Source: Pseudemcibacter aquimaris
GTDB taxonomy: Bacteria > Pseudomonadota > Alphaproteobacteria > Sphingomonadales > Emcibacteraceae
Direction: 5' to 3'
DNA length: 64,000 bases
Assembly (NCBI RefSeq): GCF_028869115.1
Contig: NZ_CP079800.1
Span: 1,674,001-1,738,000 of the forward strand
The notes under the pieces were generated by a model. It did not search any database, was not told the DNA's origin, and saw only the letters and a list, made by a program, of their open reading frames with translations. The position numbers were made by a program, and so were the translations under genes. Below are positions 29,001 through 36,185 of this stretch, piece by piece. Every line of letters starts with the position of its first letter. The first letter of the stretch is position 1.

Positions 29001-29264
29001 GCCATTGTACAAGTTACTATCAATTCTACGAGACATATTGTCTCAACCACATTCACGACGATTGGCGGTTTTTTACCGTTAATTCTGTTTAGTGACGCAA
29101 TGTGGCCCCCTCTCGCGACAGCCATTGCCGGCGGCATGGTTGGCGCAACGCTACTCGCGCTGATATTTGTCCCTTCACTATACTATCTGCGTGTAAGACG
29201 GCGTGTGAATAAACTCGCGGCCGAGGGCGGCACAGTTCTACCGCTTGAAAGAGCGGCAGAATAA
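26085..29264 (+). CDS. RND efflux pump inner-membrane subunit
   Basis: A 1059-residue proton-driven exporter of the AcrB-like superfamily: TM1, first periplasmic loop, TM2-6, TM7 (about residue 540), second loop and TM8-12. The N-terminal IPRQEDPLIAHR and porter-domain motifs are typical of efflux RND permeases. TM4 reads GLLIDNAIVAID, so the usual Asp-Asp proton-relay pair is Asp-Asn here; this occurs in some clades. TM10 has GLAINDSIVVL. The substrate is not predictable (drugs, bile-like compounds, metabolites). A strong hairpin lies 8 bp after the stop codon. Confidence 0.94.
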   Translation: MWSNLFYKNKRLTALVLGFIFVAGLSALSSIPRQEDPLIAHRFDVVVTTFPGASAERVDALITEKIEASLARVDEIREVNSTSRAGVSNISVELEEDIPRDELENIWSKVRDKLDDAVPYLPAGASKPRMLDRESPVYTFMVGFTWDNETEDPQLDILGRFGREFERALAPISGTVDTGVFGEPSEEVLVDIDPDALASVGMTISQVSAAIATSDSKIPAGQVRARYNDLLVEVSGELKSEDRVRSIILKQLDSGEFLRVGDIATVKKTVREPSTANALINGKRAVIVGAKVDQNVRVDQWAAKMYAATELYRDVMPEGVTMEVIFSQDSYVTDRLSTLLGNIIISCIIIISVMIFMMGWRSAILVATSLPLTILMVMTIFNLMDVNLHQMSIGGIIIALGLLIDNAIVAIDKYKFSRSQGIDVPTSISKMAKHLIIPLLASTATTSLTFMPIVLAPGPTGEFIGTIGMAVIFSLASSLFLALTIIPALAGYLDKNDFFKGSAEPENGVTDVKDILANGYINVPLRERYRNALSWCLDHPKKAALISISLPLLGFILASTLIQQFFPPGDRDQFQVQLKMPSTASLEETTRQVSKVREVFARYPEITDDVWVIGENPPGVYYNTFLANDGVSSFAGGFVTTGSPDETRAILPQLQIDLINEVPDAMVLALPFEQGPPFEAPVEVLIYGQDLNVLSNQAEEIRRILATSKGVSYTQVKSDFSQKKLMFIPNEEAAQVAGLKLNDVAQQLNNALEGQVGGSVLEGTEELPVRVRYGNENRTDLDFIMNNSVVSANGAVAVANGDRAGIPLSSLGRMEVVPTISTIVRRDSRRMNVVQAYVHPYSLPGATLLDLRARLDAAGFELPAGYEMAWGGEEEKRARSEGGLFSTVLPLMVIMVGILVLAFNSFTSALIIGGVAFFSAGLALLSLWLFGFTMGFMGIMGTMGLIGLAINDSIVVLAALRANENARNADKAAIVQVTINSTRHIVSTTFTTIGGFLPLILFSDAMWPPLATAIAGGMVGATLLALIFVPSLYYLRVRRRVNKLAAEGGTVLPLERAAE

Positions 29265-29271
29265 AGATATG

Positions 29272-29305
29272 CCGGGGTGGTTTTATTTCTCGTTTACCAC
29301 CCCGG
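29272..29305 (+). terminator. hairpin after the RND operon
   Basis: CCGGGGTGGT (29272-29281) and ACCACCCCGG (29296-29305) form a perfect 10-bp GC-rich stem with a T-rich loop, directly after the pump gene. The tail is only moderately T-rich (TGTATTTAAAAAATT), so termination is likely but may be incomplete. Confidence 0.65.
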
Positions 29306-29321
29306 TGTATTTAAAAAATTC

Positions 29322-29349
29322 TTGCATTGGGATTTTCTTTTGATATTGT
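29322..29349 (+). promoter_or_regulatory. candidate promoter for the copper leader ORF
   Basis: TTGCAT (29322-29327), a 16-bp spacer and TATTGT (29344-29349) resemble a weak sigma70 promoter. A transcript starting about 7 bp after the -10 would begin at or next to the A of the small ORF's ATG (29356), giving a leaderless message, which would fit the absence of a Shine-Dalgarno sequence there. Confidence 0.3.
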
Positions 29350-29355
29350 TTGCCC

Positions 29356-29499
29356 ATGATCAGGCAACTTAGAACATTTATATCCGCATTTTTGCTTCTT
29401 GCATTTACCGCAAGTAGTGTTCTTGCCTGTGCCTGTGAAATTCAGATTTCCCATAACACCAACACATTGGTTGCACAAAAAATACTCCTGTTAATTTGA
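29356..29499 (+). CDS. 47-residue exported leader peptide upstream of copA, possibly CutF-like
   Basis: The ATG at 29356 opens a 47-codon ORF with a good signal-peptide profile: Arg near the N-terminus, the hydrophobic stretch FISAFLLLAF, and TASSVLA before a Cys-Ala-Cys at residues 25-27. A short hydrophobic tail ends at TGA 29497-29499. No Shine-Dalgarno is visible. The hairpin that covers the copA ribosome binding site begins 4 bp after the stop. Small exported Cys-containing ORFs upstream of multicopper oxidase genes control their translation in Rhodobacter (cutF-cutO), and Bordetella CruR is similar in idea. Similarity here is in layout, not proven homology. It could also be a remnant of a longer gene. 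Confidence 0.5.
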   Translation: MIRQLRTFISAFLLLAFTASSVLACACEIQISHNTNTLVAQKILLLI

Positions 29500-29502
29500 T
29501 AC

Positions 29503-29546
29503 CCGTCTAAAAATCCTTAATCCAATATCAAAGATTTTTTAGATGG
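29503..29546 (+). promoter_or_regulatory. leader hairpin covering the copA ribosome binding site
   Basis: CCGTCTAAAAATC (29503-29515) pairs with GATTTTTTAGATGG (29533-29546), giving about 13 pairs with one bulged T and one G-T pair, around a 17-nt loop. The last two G of the right arm are part of GGAA, the likely copA ribosome binding site, which sits 6 bp before the ATG at 29554. A closed hairpin should reduce copA translation. The pairing is seen directly; the regulatory role is inferred. Confidence 0.5.
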
Positions 29547-29553
29547 AACAATC

Positions 29554-31587
29554 ATGTTTAACAGACGAGATTTTTTAAAATCCACTGGTGCCGCCAGCAC
29601 ATTTATTGCGGCAAGTGGTGTTACACCGGGCCTTTTGCCAGCCTGGGCACAATCAAATGGTAGAGCCGATTTATCAGGGATCAATGTGTTATCCGGCACA
29701 GAATACGATCTTCACGTGGGTAAAAAACGTGTGATGATTGATGGAAAACCGGGGAATGGTGTGGTCGTCAATGACCAGCTTCCAGCACCGCTTCTTCGTT
29801 GGAAAGAAGGGGATGATATTACCCTACGTGTTACCAATCATTTAAAAGTGGACACATCCATTCATTGGCACGGTATTTTGTTACCGTTTCAAATGGACGG
29901 TGTTCCGGGTGTAACATTCCCGGGGATTAAACCTGGTGAAACATTCACTTATAAATTCCCGGTAAAACAGGCGGGAACATATTGGTACCACAGCCATTCC
30001 GGATTACAGGAACAATCCGGCCATTACGGCCCGATCATCATTGAACCCAAAAACGGATACCCACAAGAATTCGACCGTGAATATGTTGTTGTGCTATCCG
30101 ATTGGACATTTGAAAACCCGCACAGATTATTTGCCAAGCTTAAAAAAATGGGCCACGGTTATAATTTCCAGCAACGTGACCTCGCGGAATTTTTAAGTGA
30201 TGTTCGTAAAAACGGTCTTGGCGCCACCATGGCTGATCGTAACATGTGGGGCGCCATGCGCATGACACCAACGGATCTTTCCGATGTGACTGGTGCATCA
30301 TACACATATTTGATTAACGGACATGGGCCAAATGACAATTGGACGGGTATTTTTAACCCCGGTGAACGTGTAAGACTACGTTTTATCAATTCATCGGCCA
30401 TGACCATATTCAATGTCCGTATACCAGGTCTTCCGATGACGGTGGTACAGGCAGATGGCCTTGATGTTAAATCTGTTGAAACAGACGAATTTCAAATGGG
30501 TGTTGCTGAAACCTATGATGTGATAGTTGAACCAAAGGATCAAGCATACACTTTAATGTGCGAAAGTATTGAACGTGCGGGTTTCGTGCGCGCCACCCTC
30601 GCCCCACGTGCGGGTATGGAAGCCGAGGTCCCACCATTACGAGAACGCCCGAAACTAACCATGAAAGACATGGGTGGTATGGATCATGGCGATATGGACC
30701 ACGGCAGCATGGATCATAGCAGCATGACAGAAATGGATCACGCGGCAATGGGCCACACGATGCCGGAACCAGAACCAACCGTTGACCATTCAACAATGGA
30801 TCATTCGCAAATGGATCACGCAGCCATGGGCCACACAATGCCGGAGCCTGAACCAACCGTTGATCATTCAACAATGGATCATTCCCAGATGGACCACGCG
30901 GCAATGGGCCACACGATGCCGGAGCCGGAACCAACCGTTGATCATTCAACAATGGATCATTCACAAATGGATCACGCGGCCAAGGGGCATGACATGTCAA
31001 ATATGGAAAGCATGGAAATGCAAGCCCATAATCACCGTAAAGATCACGGTGTCGTCAACACCGCCATGAGCCCGGTAAGCAGATTACATGAACCAGGTAT
31101 TGGTCTTGAAAATGTGCCCCATAGGGCGCTGACGTATATGGACCTTGAAGCACTTGAAATGAACCCGGACATGCGGGCGCCGGAACGGGAAATGGAACTA
31201 CATTTAACCAGTAACATGGAACGGTACATGTGGTCGTTTGACGGCATTAAATTTTCCGAAATTAAAGAAAATATATTCTTTAAAAAAGACGAACGTATCC
31301 GCCTTACCATGGTCAATGATACCATGATGCCGCACCCTATTCATTTGCACGGTATGTTTTTTGATGTGGTCACCGTTGAAGGAAGCCATTTCAAACCACG
31401 AAAACACACAATCATTGTGAAACCAGGGGAAAAATTATCTGTTGATATAACGGCCGATGCCATCGGCGATTGGGCATTTCATTGTCATTTGATGTATCAT
31501 ATGCATGCAGGCATGTTCCGTGTTGTTTCGGTAAGGGAAAATCTGCCAAACCCGCACGCACACCATAATATGGGGGATATGTCATGA
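29554..31587 (+). CDS. copA: CopA-type multicopper oxidase, copper resistance
   Basis: A 677-residue periplasmic cuprous oxidase. Tat signal RRDFLK (residues 4-9) with AWA-Q cleavage near 33. The three cupredoxin domains carry the copper ligands HWHG (104), HSHS (146), HPIHLHG (594) and HCHLMYHMHAGM (643); the last includes the type 1 Cys. A Met/His-rich linker (about 374-480) should bind Cu(I). It contains three exact-length 26-residue repeats plus part of a fourth. It overlaps copB by 4 bp (ATGA). CopA oxidises and binds periplasmic copper to lower its toxicity. It is probably regulated through the leader ORF and hairpin just upstream. Confidence 0.96.
   Translation: MFNRRDFLKSTGAASTFIAASGVTPGLLPAWAQSNGRADLSGINVLSGTEYDLHVGKKRVMIDGKPGNGVVVNDQLPAPLLRWKEGDDITLRVTNHLKVDTSIHWHGILLPFQMDGVPGVTFPGIKPGETFTYKFPVKQAGTYWYHSHSGLQEQSGHYGPIIIEPKNGYPQEFDREYVVVLSDWTFENPHRLFAKLKKMGHGYNFQQRDLAEFLSDVRKNGLGATMADRNMWGAMRMTPTDLSDVTGASYTYLINGHGPNDNWTGIFNPGERVRLRFINSSAMTIFNVRIPGLPMTVVQADGLDVKSVETDEFQMGVAETYDVIVEPKDQAYTLMCESIERAGFVRATLAPRAGMEAEVPPLRERPKLTMKDMGGMDHGDMDHGSMDHSSMTEMDHAAMGHTMPEPEPTVDHSTMDHSQMDHAAMGHTMPEPEPTVDHSTMDHSQMDHAAMGHTMPEPEPTVDHSTMDHSQMDHAAKGHDMSNMESMEMQAHNHRKDHGVVNTAMSPVSRLHEPGIGLENVPHRALTYMDLEALEMNPDMRAPEREMELHLTSNMERYMWSFDGIKFSEIKENIFFKKDERIRLTMVNDTMMPHPIHLHGMFFDVVTVEGSHFKPRKHTIIVKPGEKLSVDITADAIGDWAFHCHLMYHMHAGMFRVVSVRENLPNPHAHHNMGDMS
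30733..30966 (+). repeat. three tandem 78-bp coding repeats in copA
   Basis: Units at 30733-30810, 30811-30888 and 30889-30966 encode MDHAAMGHTMPEPEPTV plus DHSTMDHSQ, with a partial fourth unit (MDHAAKGH) after them. The copies are very similar at DNA level (only scattered synonymous changes), so the number of units probably changes by recombination or slippage, altering the number of Met/His copper ligands. Confidence 0.95.
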
Positions 31588-32342
31588 AGAAGATAATGTT
31601 TACCTTTGCCGTCATGACGTCATCCGCATTTGCGCAGGAACCGCTTGACCAATATTATAGCCCAGAAGAAATGGCCGCATCCCGCGCCATGCTTAAACAT
31701 ATCACCGGCGCCATGAACCAGACATTCGTCATGGCTGATAAGTTTGAATATAGACCCGCTAATGGCGGTGCGCTTGCATGGGAAGCAAAAGGATGGCATG
31801 GCGGTGATAAAGAAAAGCTATGGATCAATTCAGAAGCCGAATATTCATTCGAAGAAGACGGCTTTGAAGAAGGAAACGTGGAAATTCTTTATAGCCGCGC
31901 GGTTTCCCCGTTTTTTGATGTACAAGCAGGCATCAAACAGGATTTCAATATGGGTCCCGGCAGAACATATGGCCAAATCGGCTTTATGGGACTGGCGCCA
32001 TATTGGTTTGAACTTGGTGGTGCACTTAACATCAGCAATAAGGGCGAAGTATCCGCCAATTTCGAGGTTGAATATGAACTGCTATTAACCCAGCGATTGA
32101 TATTACAACCAGCAGCAGAGATCAGCATCAATTTCGAAGACATCGAAGAAATGGGTATTGGTTCCGGCCTTTCGGATTTGGAAGCCGGACTTCGCTTAAG
32201 ATACGAAATATTCCGTGAAATTGCGCCTTACATTGGCGTAAGCTGGCATAAGAAATTCGGCCAGACCGCAGAATTTGCCGAACACCATGGTCACAGCAGT
32301 AGCGAAGCAAGCTTTGTTGCCGGTGTGCGCATGTGGTATTGA
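31584..32342 (+). CDS. copB: CopB-type outer-membrane copper resistance protein
   Basis: A 252-residue exported protein with a signal peptide (ending SSAFA-Q, residue 18). The mature part is rich in amphipathic beta strands of the CopB barrel family (AGIKQDFN, TYGQIGFMGLAPYWFELGG, YELLLTQRLILQP, APYIGVSWHKKFG), ending in VAGVRMWY. The long Met/His-rich N-terminal region seen in many CopB proteins is nearly missing here, where the ligand-rich repeats sit in CopA instead. It is translationally coupled to copA. It probably sequesters copper or lets it pass at the outer membrane. The gene is followed by a pair of inverted hairpin repeats. Confidence 0.92.
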   Translation: MKKIMFTFAVMTSSAFAQEPLDQYYSPEEMAASRAMLKHITGAMNQTFVMADKFEYRPANGGALAWEAKGWHGGDKEKLWINSEAEYSFEEDGFEEGNVEILYSRAVSPFFDVQAGIKQDFNMGPGRTYGQIGFMGLAPYWFELGGALNISNKGEVSANFEVEYELLLTQRLILQPAAEISINFEDIEEMGIGSGLSDLEAGLRLRYEIFREIAPYIGVSWHKKFGQTAEFAEHHGHSSSEASFVAGVRMWY

Positions 32343-32345
32343 TTT

Positions 32346-32432
32346 GAGATACTCGGAACAAGTCCGAGTATGACAGTTTTTTGTGTACCGTTTTCCTTAA
32401 TTCGTCACCCTCGGACTTGTTCCGAGGGTCTC
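32346..32432. repeat. dispersed hairpin repeat, inverted pair 1
   Basis: Forward copy 32346-32374 (stem TACTCGGA / TCCGAGTA, loop ACAAG, flank TGAC) and reverse copy 32403-32432 (stem ACCCTCGGA / TCCGAGGGT). They lie between the convergent 3' ends of copB and the alpha/beta hydrolase gene, where they could act as a two-way terminator. Confidence 0.85.
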
Positions 32433-33225
32433 AATAACTATTCAGAAAAGACGACAATATCGTTTGATCTAAGATCATATCATGACCAAAATTATTGGTC
32501 CCTTTACTGGAACTTTCGATCAGCAACGTCACTTCATGATATATTTTACGGATTTCTAGATTTTCCACATAGTCATTCATGGCCTTTAACGGGGTCACAT
32601 TGTCTTTTGACCCGTAAAGCATATGAATTCTGGAGCCCTCAGCAATATCCCCCACTTCATCACTGGGCGAAAGTCCGGGCATATCGGATATCCAACGATC
32701 CCTACCCGATCTTTCAAATTGATGTTTTCTCCAATTATCCAAATCGCACGGACATGCGGCGAGCAGTGCTGTTTTTGATAAATCAGGATATCTATTCATC
32801 ATCAGTGCCGATAACGCCGCACCGCCTGAATGGCCAAACAAAACAACAGGTAAATTATATTCCGCCTTTAAACCAGAAATAATGATATTCATACTTTCAA
32901 GCACATCTTCCGTATAATTATCACCCATTCTATTGGTTTTACGGCCATCCGATTTACCGCCAAGGCCATCCTCATAACCCGGTCTTAATATCGCAATGGC
33001 AATGGCGGTTTTCTTTATATCCGTGATACGCCGCGCGATATCATATTGATATGTGGGCGGCCTAAAGGCGCTATCCCCATGAAGGAAAACAATAATTTCT
33101 GTTGGTGTTTCTTTTGCAGGAACAATATGGATTTTTTGGGAACCAAGGTTTGTATCAACATACCTGACCTCTTCTGCGATTGCCGAAGACAAAACCATAA
33201 TGAAAATTATGAAAAATCTAATCAT
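32431..33225 (-). CDS. exported alpha/beta hydrolase
   Basis: A 264-residue protein with a signal peptide (residues 1-17, SSAIA-E). The strand-turn FLHGDSA gives the oxyanion region, and the nucleophile elbow is GHSGGA. Asp is probably in YGSKDNVTP and His in NFGHDMI. This is the dienelactone hydrolase/serine esterase-like group. Its start overlaps the stop of the Sel1 gene upstream by 4 bp, so the two are co-translated. The substrate is unknown. The 3' end meets hairpin repeat pair 1. Confidence 0.85.
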   Translation of the reverse strand: MIRFFIIFIMVLSSAIAEEVRYVDTNLGSQKIHIVPAKETPTEIIVFLHGDSAFRPPTYQYDIARRITDIKKTAIAIAILRPGYEDGLGGKSDGRKTNRMGDNYTEDVLESMNIIISGLKAEYNLPVVLFGHSGGAALSALMMNRYPDLSKTALLAACPCDLDNWRKHQFERSGRDRWISDMPGLSPSDEVGDIAEGSRIHMLYGSKDNVTPLKAMNDYVENLEIRKIYHEVTLLIESSSKGTNNFGHDMILDQTILSSFLNSY

Positions 33226-34124
33226 CCTGCGTTTTTACTTAACCACTCGTCGGCTTGTTTTTCTGCGGTAATAATTTGATCCGCGGTCATGCTTGATTCC
33301 AACTTTTCTTTATTGCGGGTGGATTCATGATCGCCGCCTCTTGACGCGATTGTAAGCCATGTATCAATAAACACAAGATCGGAATTGCCATTCGGGTTTA
33401 ATGCGCGGTTTTGGGCGACAAATTTTTGTGCTTCAACGTTTCCTTGGTTTGCCGCCATTAGAAAAAATTTTTCTGCTTTTTCATAATCTTTCATTACCCC
33501 TTCACCAAAATGGTAACGAAGACCCGCATTAAATTGCGCATATTGATTACCCGTTTCCGCAAAATTTTCCGTTAATTTAACGCCTTCCTCGGTGATAAGG
33601 CGGAACCATTGCCCATTCCCGGGACGATAGCGTCCATTAATAAGCGATGCTGCCGCATCATTTTCTGCGGCCATAAGGTAATATTTCAGTGCCTCTTCTG
33701 CATTTTCGCCAAGGGCATAATTATCATTGAAAATTTCCCCGAGAACATAAAAAGCATGCGGCTCACCCATGCTCGCTGCACGTAATAAATGGGCCTTGGC
33801 CAGTTCCGCGTCCTTTTCCACACCACGGCCATAGGCAAAAAGCTTTGCCAAATGAATATAGCCATCCGAATTACCGTTGGATGATGCCGCGATATAATAT
33901 TCACGCGCCATGTCATAATTTTTGGGCGCGCCCCATCCATTTTCGTGCATAAAGCCCAGCTTTATTTGGGCGTAACTGTTGCCCTTGTTCGCGTCTTCGG
34001 TAAATTCCTCAATTGCGCGTTCATATTCACCCATAAAATAGGCTTCTTTACCCCGATCAATATCGGCGTATGCGATTTGCGCAAAAACAGTCCCCCAAAT
34101 AATAAAGACACGTTTAAAATGCAT
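33222..34124 (-). CDS. exported Sel1-repeat protein
   Basis: A 300-residue protein made of Sel1-like (SLR) TPR-type repeats (about six or seven, e.g. YAQIKLGFMHENGWGAPKNY and YAQFNAGLRYHFGEGVMKDY). The ATG at 34124 is chosen: it has GGAG 9 bp upstream, gives a proper signal peptide (AQIAYA-D), and leaves 55 bp to the helicase gene. A start 90 bp further up would overlap that gene and spoil the signal. Sel1 proteins act as scaffolds in periplasmic or envelope complexes. The coupled hydrolase may be its partner. Confidence 0.85.
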   Translation of the reverse strand: MHFKRVFIIWGTVFAQIAYADIDRGKEAYFMGEYERAIEEFTEDANKGNSYAQIKLGFMHENGWGAPKNYDMAREYYIAASSNGNSDGYIHLAKLFAYGRGVEKDAELAKAHLLRAASMGEPHAFYVLGEIFNDNYALGENAEEALKYYLMAAENDAAASLINGRYRPGNGQWFRLITEEGVKLTENFAETGNQYAQFNAGLRYHFGEGVMKDYEKAEKFFLMAANQGNVEAQKFVAQNRALNPNGNSDLVFIDTWLTIASRGGDHESTRNKEKLESSMTADQIITAEKQADEWLSKNAG

Positions 34125-34179
34125 AAAATGTTGCTCCAGAATGAAGCATCTTACACATAACGTAATTGCACGTAAAGCC

Positions 34180-35925
34180 TTACCTGCGTTTTGGTTTAAA
34201 AGCTTTATGTCCACCAGTTTGCTTGACTTTTTTACGGTCTGCGCGTGATGGTTTTGTTTTGTTTTTCTTTGCTACTGCCTTACCAGGTTTACGTTTTGGC
34301 TTTGCTTTTGCAGCGTCATCAAAATGATCGCGTTTTGTGGTTTTCTTTTTCTTTGAAACCTCTGCATCACCGGATTTGGTTGCCGCTTTTTTCTTGCGGG
34401 TTGATGATTTGCCCTGAAGTTTTTTAAGAACCGGATCATCATCAAAACCGAACATGCTGTCTAACGGATCAAATTTTGATGGATTATATCTTTTGCTATC
34501 TGATTTTTGATCGCGTTTTGGCTTATCAGATTTAGGTCTATCGGCACGTGCAGGCATTTCCGTTCTGATTTTGCCGGTTGTTTTGCGTGGACGTGACGGT
34601 TTATTTTCGAAATCGTCGTTGCGATCATCTTTCTTTTTCGCGCGCCCTCGGCTTTTATCAAATTTCGCACGCGGACGGTCAGCTCTGCCGCGTCCTTTAC
34701 CGCGTCCTTTTTTATTTGAACGAACATCGGATGCTTCAAAATGAAATTCGTGATTATCATCCACATCCACTTTAATCTTCAAAAGCTCTTCAATCCCTTT
34801 AAGAAGGCGTAAATCGCTTGGATCACAGAATGATATGGCAAGACCGCTTTCGCCCGCGCGGCCTGTTCTGCCAACACGGTGAACGTAATTTTCGGCTTCA
34901 ATGGGTAATTCATAATTGATCACATGAGTAATTCCATCGACATCGATACCACGCGCGGCAACATCGGTTGCCACAAGAACGCGTGTGCGTCCTTTTCTAT
35001 AATTCATCAGGATTTTTTCACGGGTACGCTGCTTTTTATCACCGTGGATGGCGTCAATGCGTAATGGCGTTTCACGAAATGCTTCTTTTAATTCATCACA
35101 AAGCCTATCCGCACCAAGTTTTGTACGCGCAAACACAAGTGCCTTATCAATGGATTCATCGGATAATAGATCAATAAGAAGCTGCGTTTTATCTTTGCGG
35201 CGCACATTCATCAATTTGTGGGTAATGGTATCAGCCACCATCGTTTTGCGTTCTTGTTCCACATATTCCGGGTCTTTAAGAAGTTCCAATGATAATTTAC
35301 GAACTTTCGCGTTCATTGTCGCGGTGAACATCACCGTTTGGTGATCTTCGTTTAAAGATTCCTGAATTGATTTAACCTCTTCAATAAAGCCCATATCAAG
35401 CATACGGTCGGCTTCATCAAGAATGAATGTCTCACACCTGTCAAGGCGAACTGTTTTCTGCTGCATATGATCAATAAGACGCCCGGGCGTTGCGATAAGG
35501 ATATCAACACCGGATTTTAACTTGCTGATTTGTGGTTTATAGCTTTGACCACCGGCAATCACGAGGCTCGTGATTGGTGTACCGCGGCTAAATTCATTAA
35601 TGAATTTACCGATTTGCATCACAAGTTCACGTGTCGGTGCAAGGATCAATGCCTTTGGGCGATGCTTTTCCGGCTTTTCATAATCTGGAATTAATTTATT
35701 GATCGTCGGCAATGAAAAGGCAGCCGTCTTACCCGAACCCGTTTGCGCAATACCCATTAAATCAGTACCACTCATGACCGGCAAAATGGCCATATTCTGA
35801 ATTGGAGTTGGTGTGATAAACCCTTGTTTCTTTAGGGATTTAAGTATGGATTTATGAAAACCAAAATTATCAAATGTTACTGCATCAACAGCAACATGAT
35901 CTTCTGACATTTGTTCGTCAGTCAT
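34180..35925 (-). CDS. DEAD-box ATP-dependent RNA helicase, RhlE-like
   Basis: A 581-residue helicase with the full motif set: Q motif (PTPIQNMA), I AQTGSGKT, Ia PTREL, Ib TPGR, II DEAD, III TAT (in place of SAT), IV LVFARTK, V ATDVAARGID and VI HRVGRTGRAG. After about residue 375 comes a 200-residue tail very rich in Lys, Arg and Ser/Asp, expected to bind RNA. Such enzymes unwind rRNA or mRNA, often for ribosome assembly or cold growth. It starts at ATG 35925 with AAGGA 8 bp upstream. A 260-bp leader region with hairpins lies upstream. Confidence 0.95.
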   Translation of the reverse strand: MTDEQMSEDHVAVDAVTFDNFGFHKSILKSLKKQGFITPTPIQNMAILPVMSGTDLMGIAQTGSGKTAAFSLPTINKLIPDYEKPEKHRPKALILAPTRELVMQIGKFINEFSRGTPITSLVIAGGQSYKPQISKLKSGVDILIATPGRLIDHMQQKTVRLDRCETFILDEADRMLDMGFIEEVKSIQESLNEDHQTVMFTATMNAKVRKLSLELLKDPEYVEQERKTMVADTITHKLMNVRRKDKTQLLIDLLSDESIDKALVFARTKLGADRLCDELKEAFRETPLRIDAIHGDKKQRTREKILMNYRKGRTRVLVATDVAARGIDVDGITHVINYELPIEAENYVHRVGRTGRAGESGLAISFCDPSDLRLLKGIEELLKIKVDVDDNHEFHFEASDVRSNKKGRGKGRGRADRPRAKFDKSRGRAKKKDDRNDDFENKPSRPRKTTGKIRTEMPARADRPKSDKPKRDQKSDSKRYNPSKFDPLDSMFGFDDDPVLKKLQGKSSTRKKKAATKSGDAEVSKKKKTTKRDHFDDAAKAKPKRKPGKAVAKKNKTKPSRADRKKVKQTGGHKAFKPKRR

Positions 35926-36185
35926 GTCTCGTCCTTCGCGAATATGTTTGCGCCTCTCTTTGGCGCTTTATTTTCCGCGAATGCACTTGGCCCATAAACA
36001 CTTGGGATACACGTGATCGTTACTTGTCACGGCTGCTAGGCGGAATTTGATCGTTTCTTTAATTAACGACCATGTAACGTGCGCTAAATGCGCTTAATTT
36101 AGTGCAAAGTCAAGTAAATAACGTGATTGACAATATTGTTATGCGTGTTAATGATCAAAAATAACTTAATAATAAAGAGAAAATA
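35926..36185. promoter_or_regulatory. 260-bp divergent intergenic region and helicase leader
   Basis: Between the helicase and aminotransferase genes. On the helicase strand there is a perfect GCGCC-AAAGAGA-GGCGC hairpin (35950-35966) near the start codon, and TTCGCGAA next to it. Toward the aminotransferase a TTGACA (36127-36132) lies 54 bp before its ATG, with only a weak -10 after it. Long leaders are common for DEAD-box helicase genes; no known riboswitch is recognised. Confidence 0.3.

Noticed and set aside
30733-30990. Regular tandem repeats that could suggest a CRISPR array
   Set aside because: Units are 78 bp, directly adjacent without unique spacers, and all in frame within copA. 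They are coding repeats.
34125-34214. N-terminal extension of the Sel1-repeat protein
   Set aside because: The longer start would overlap the helicase gene and hide the signal peptide. The ATG at 34124 has a good ribosome binding site.
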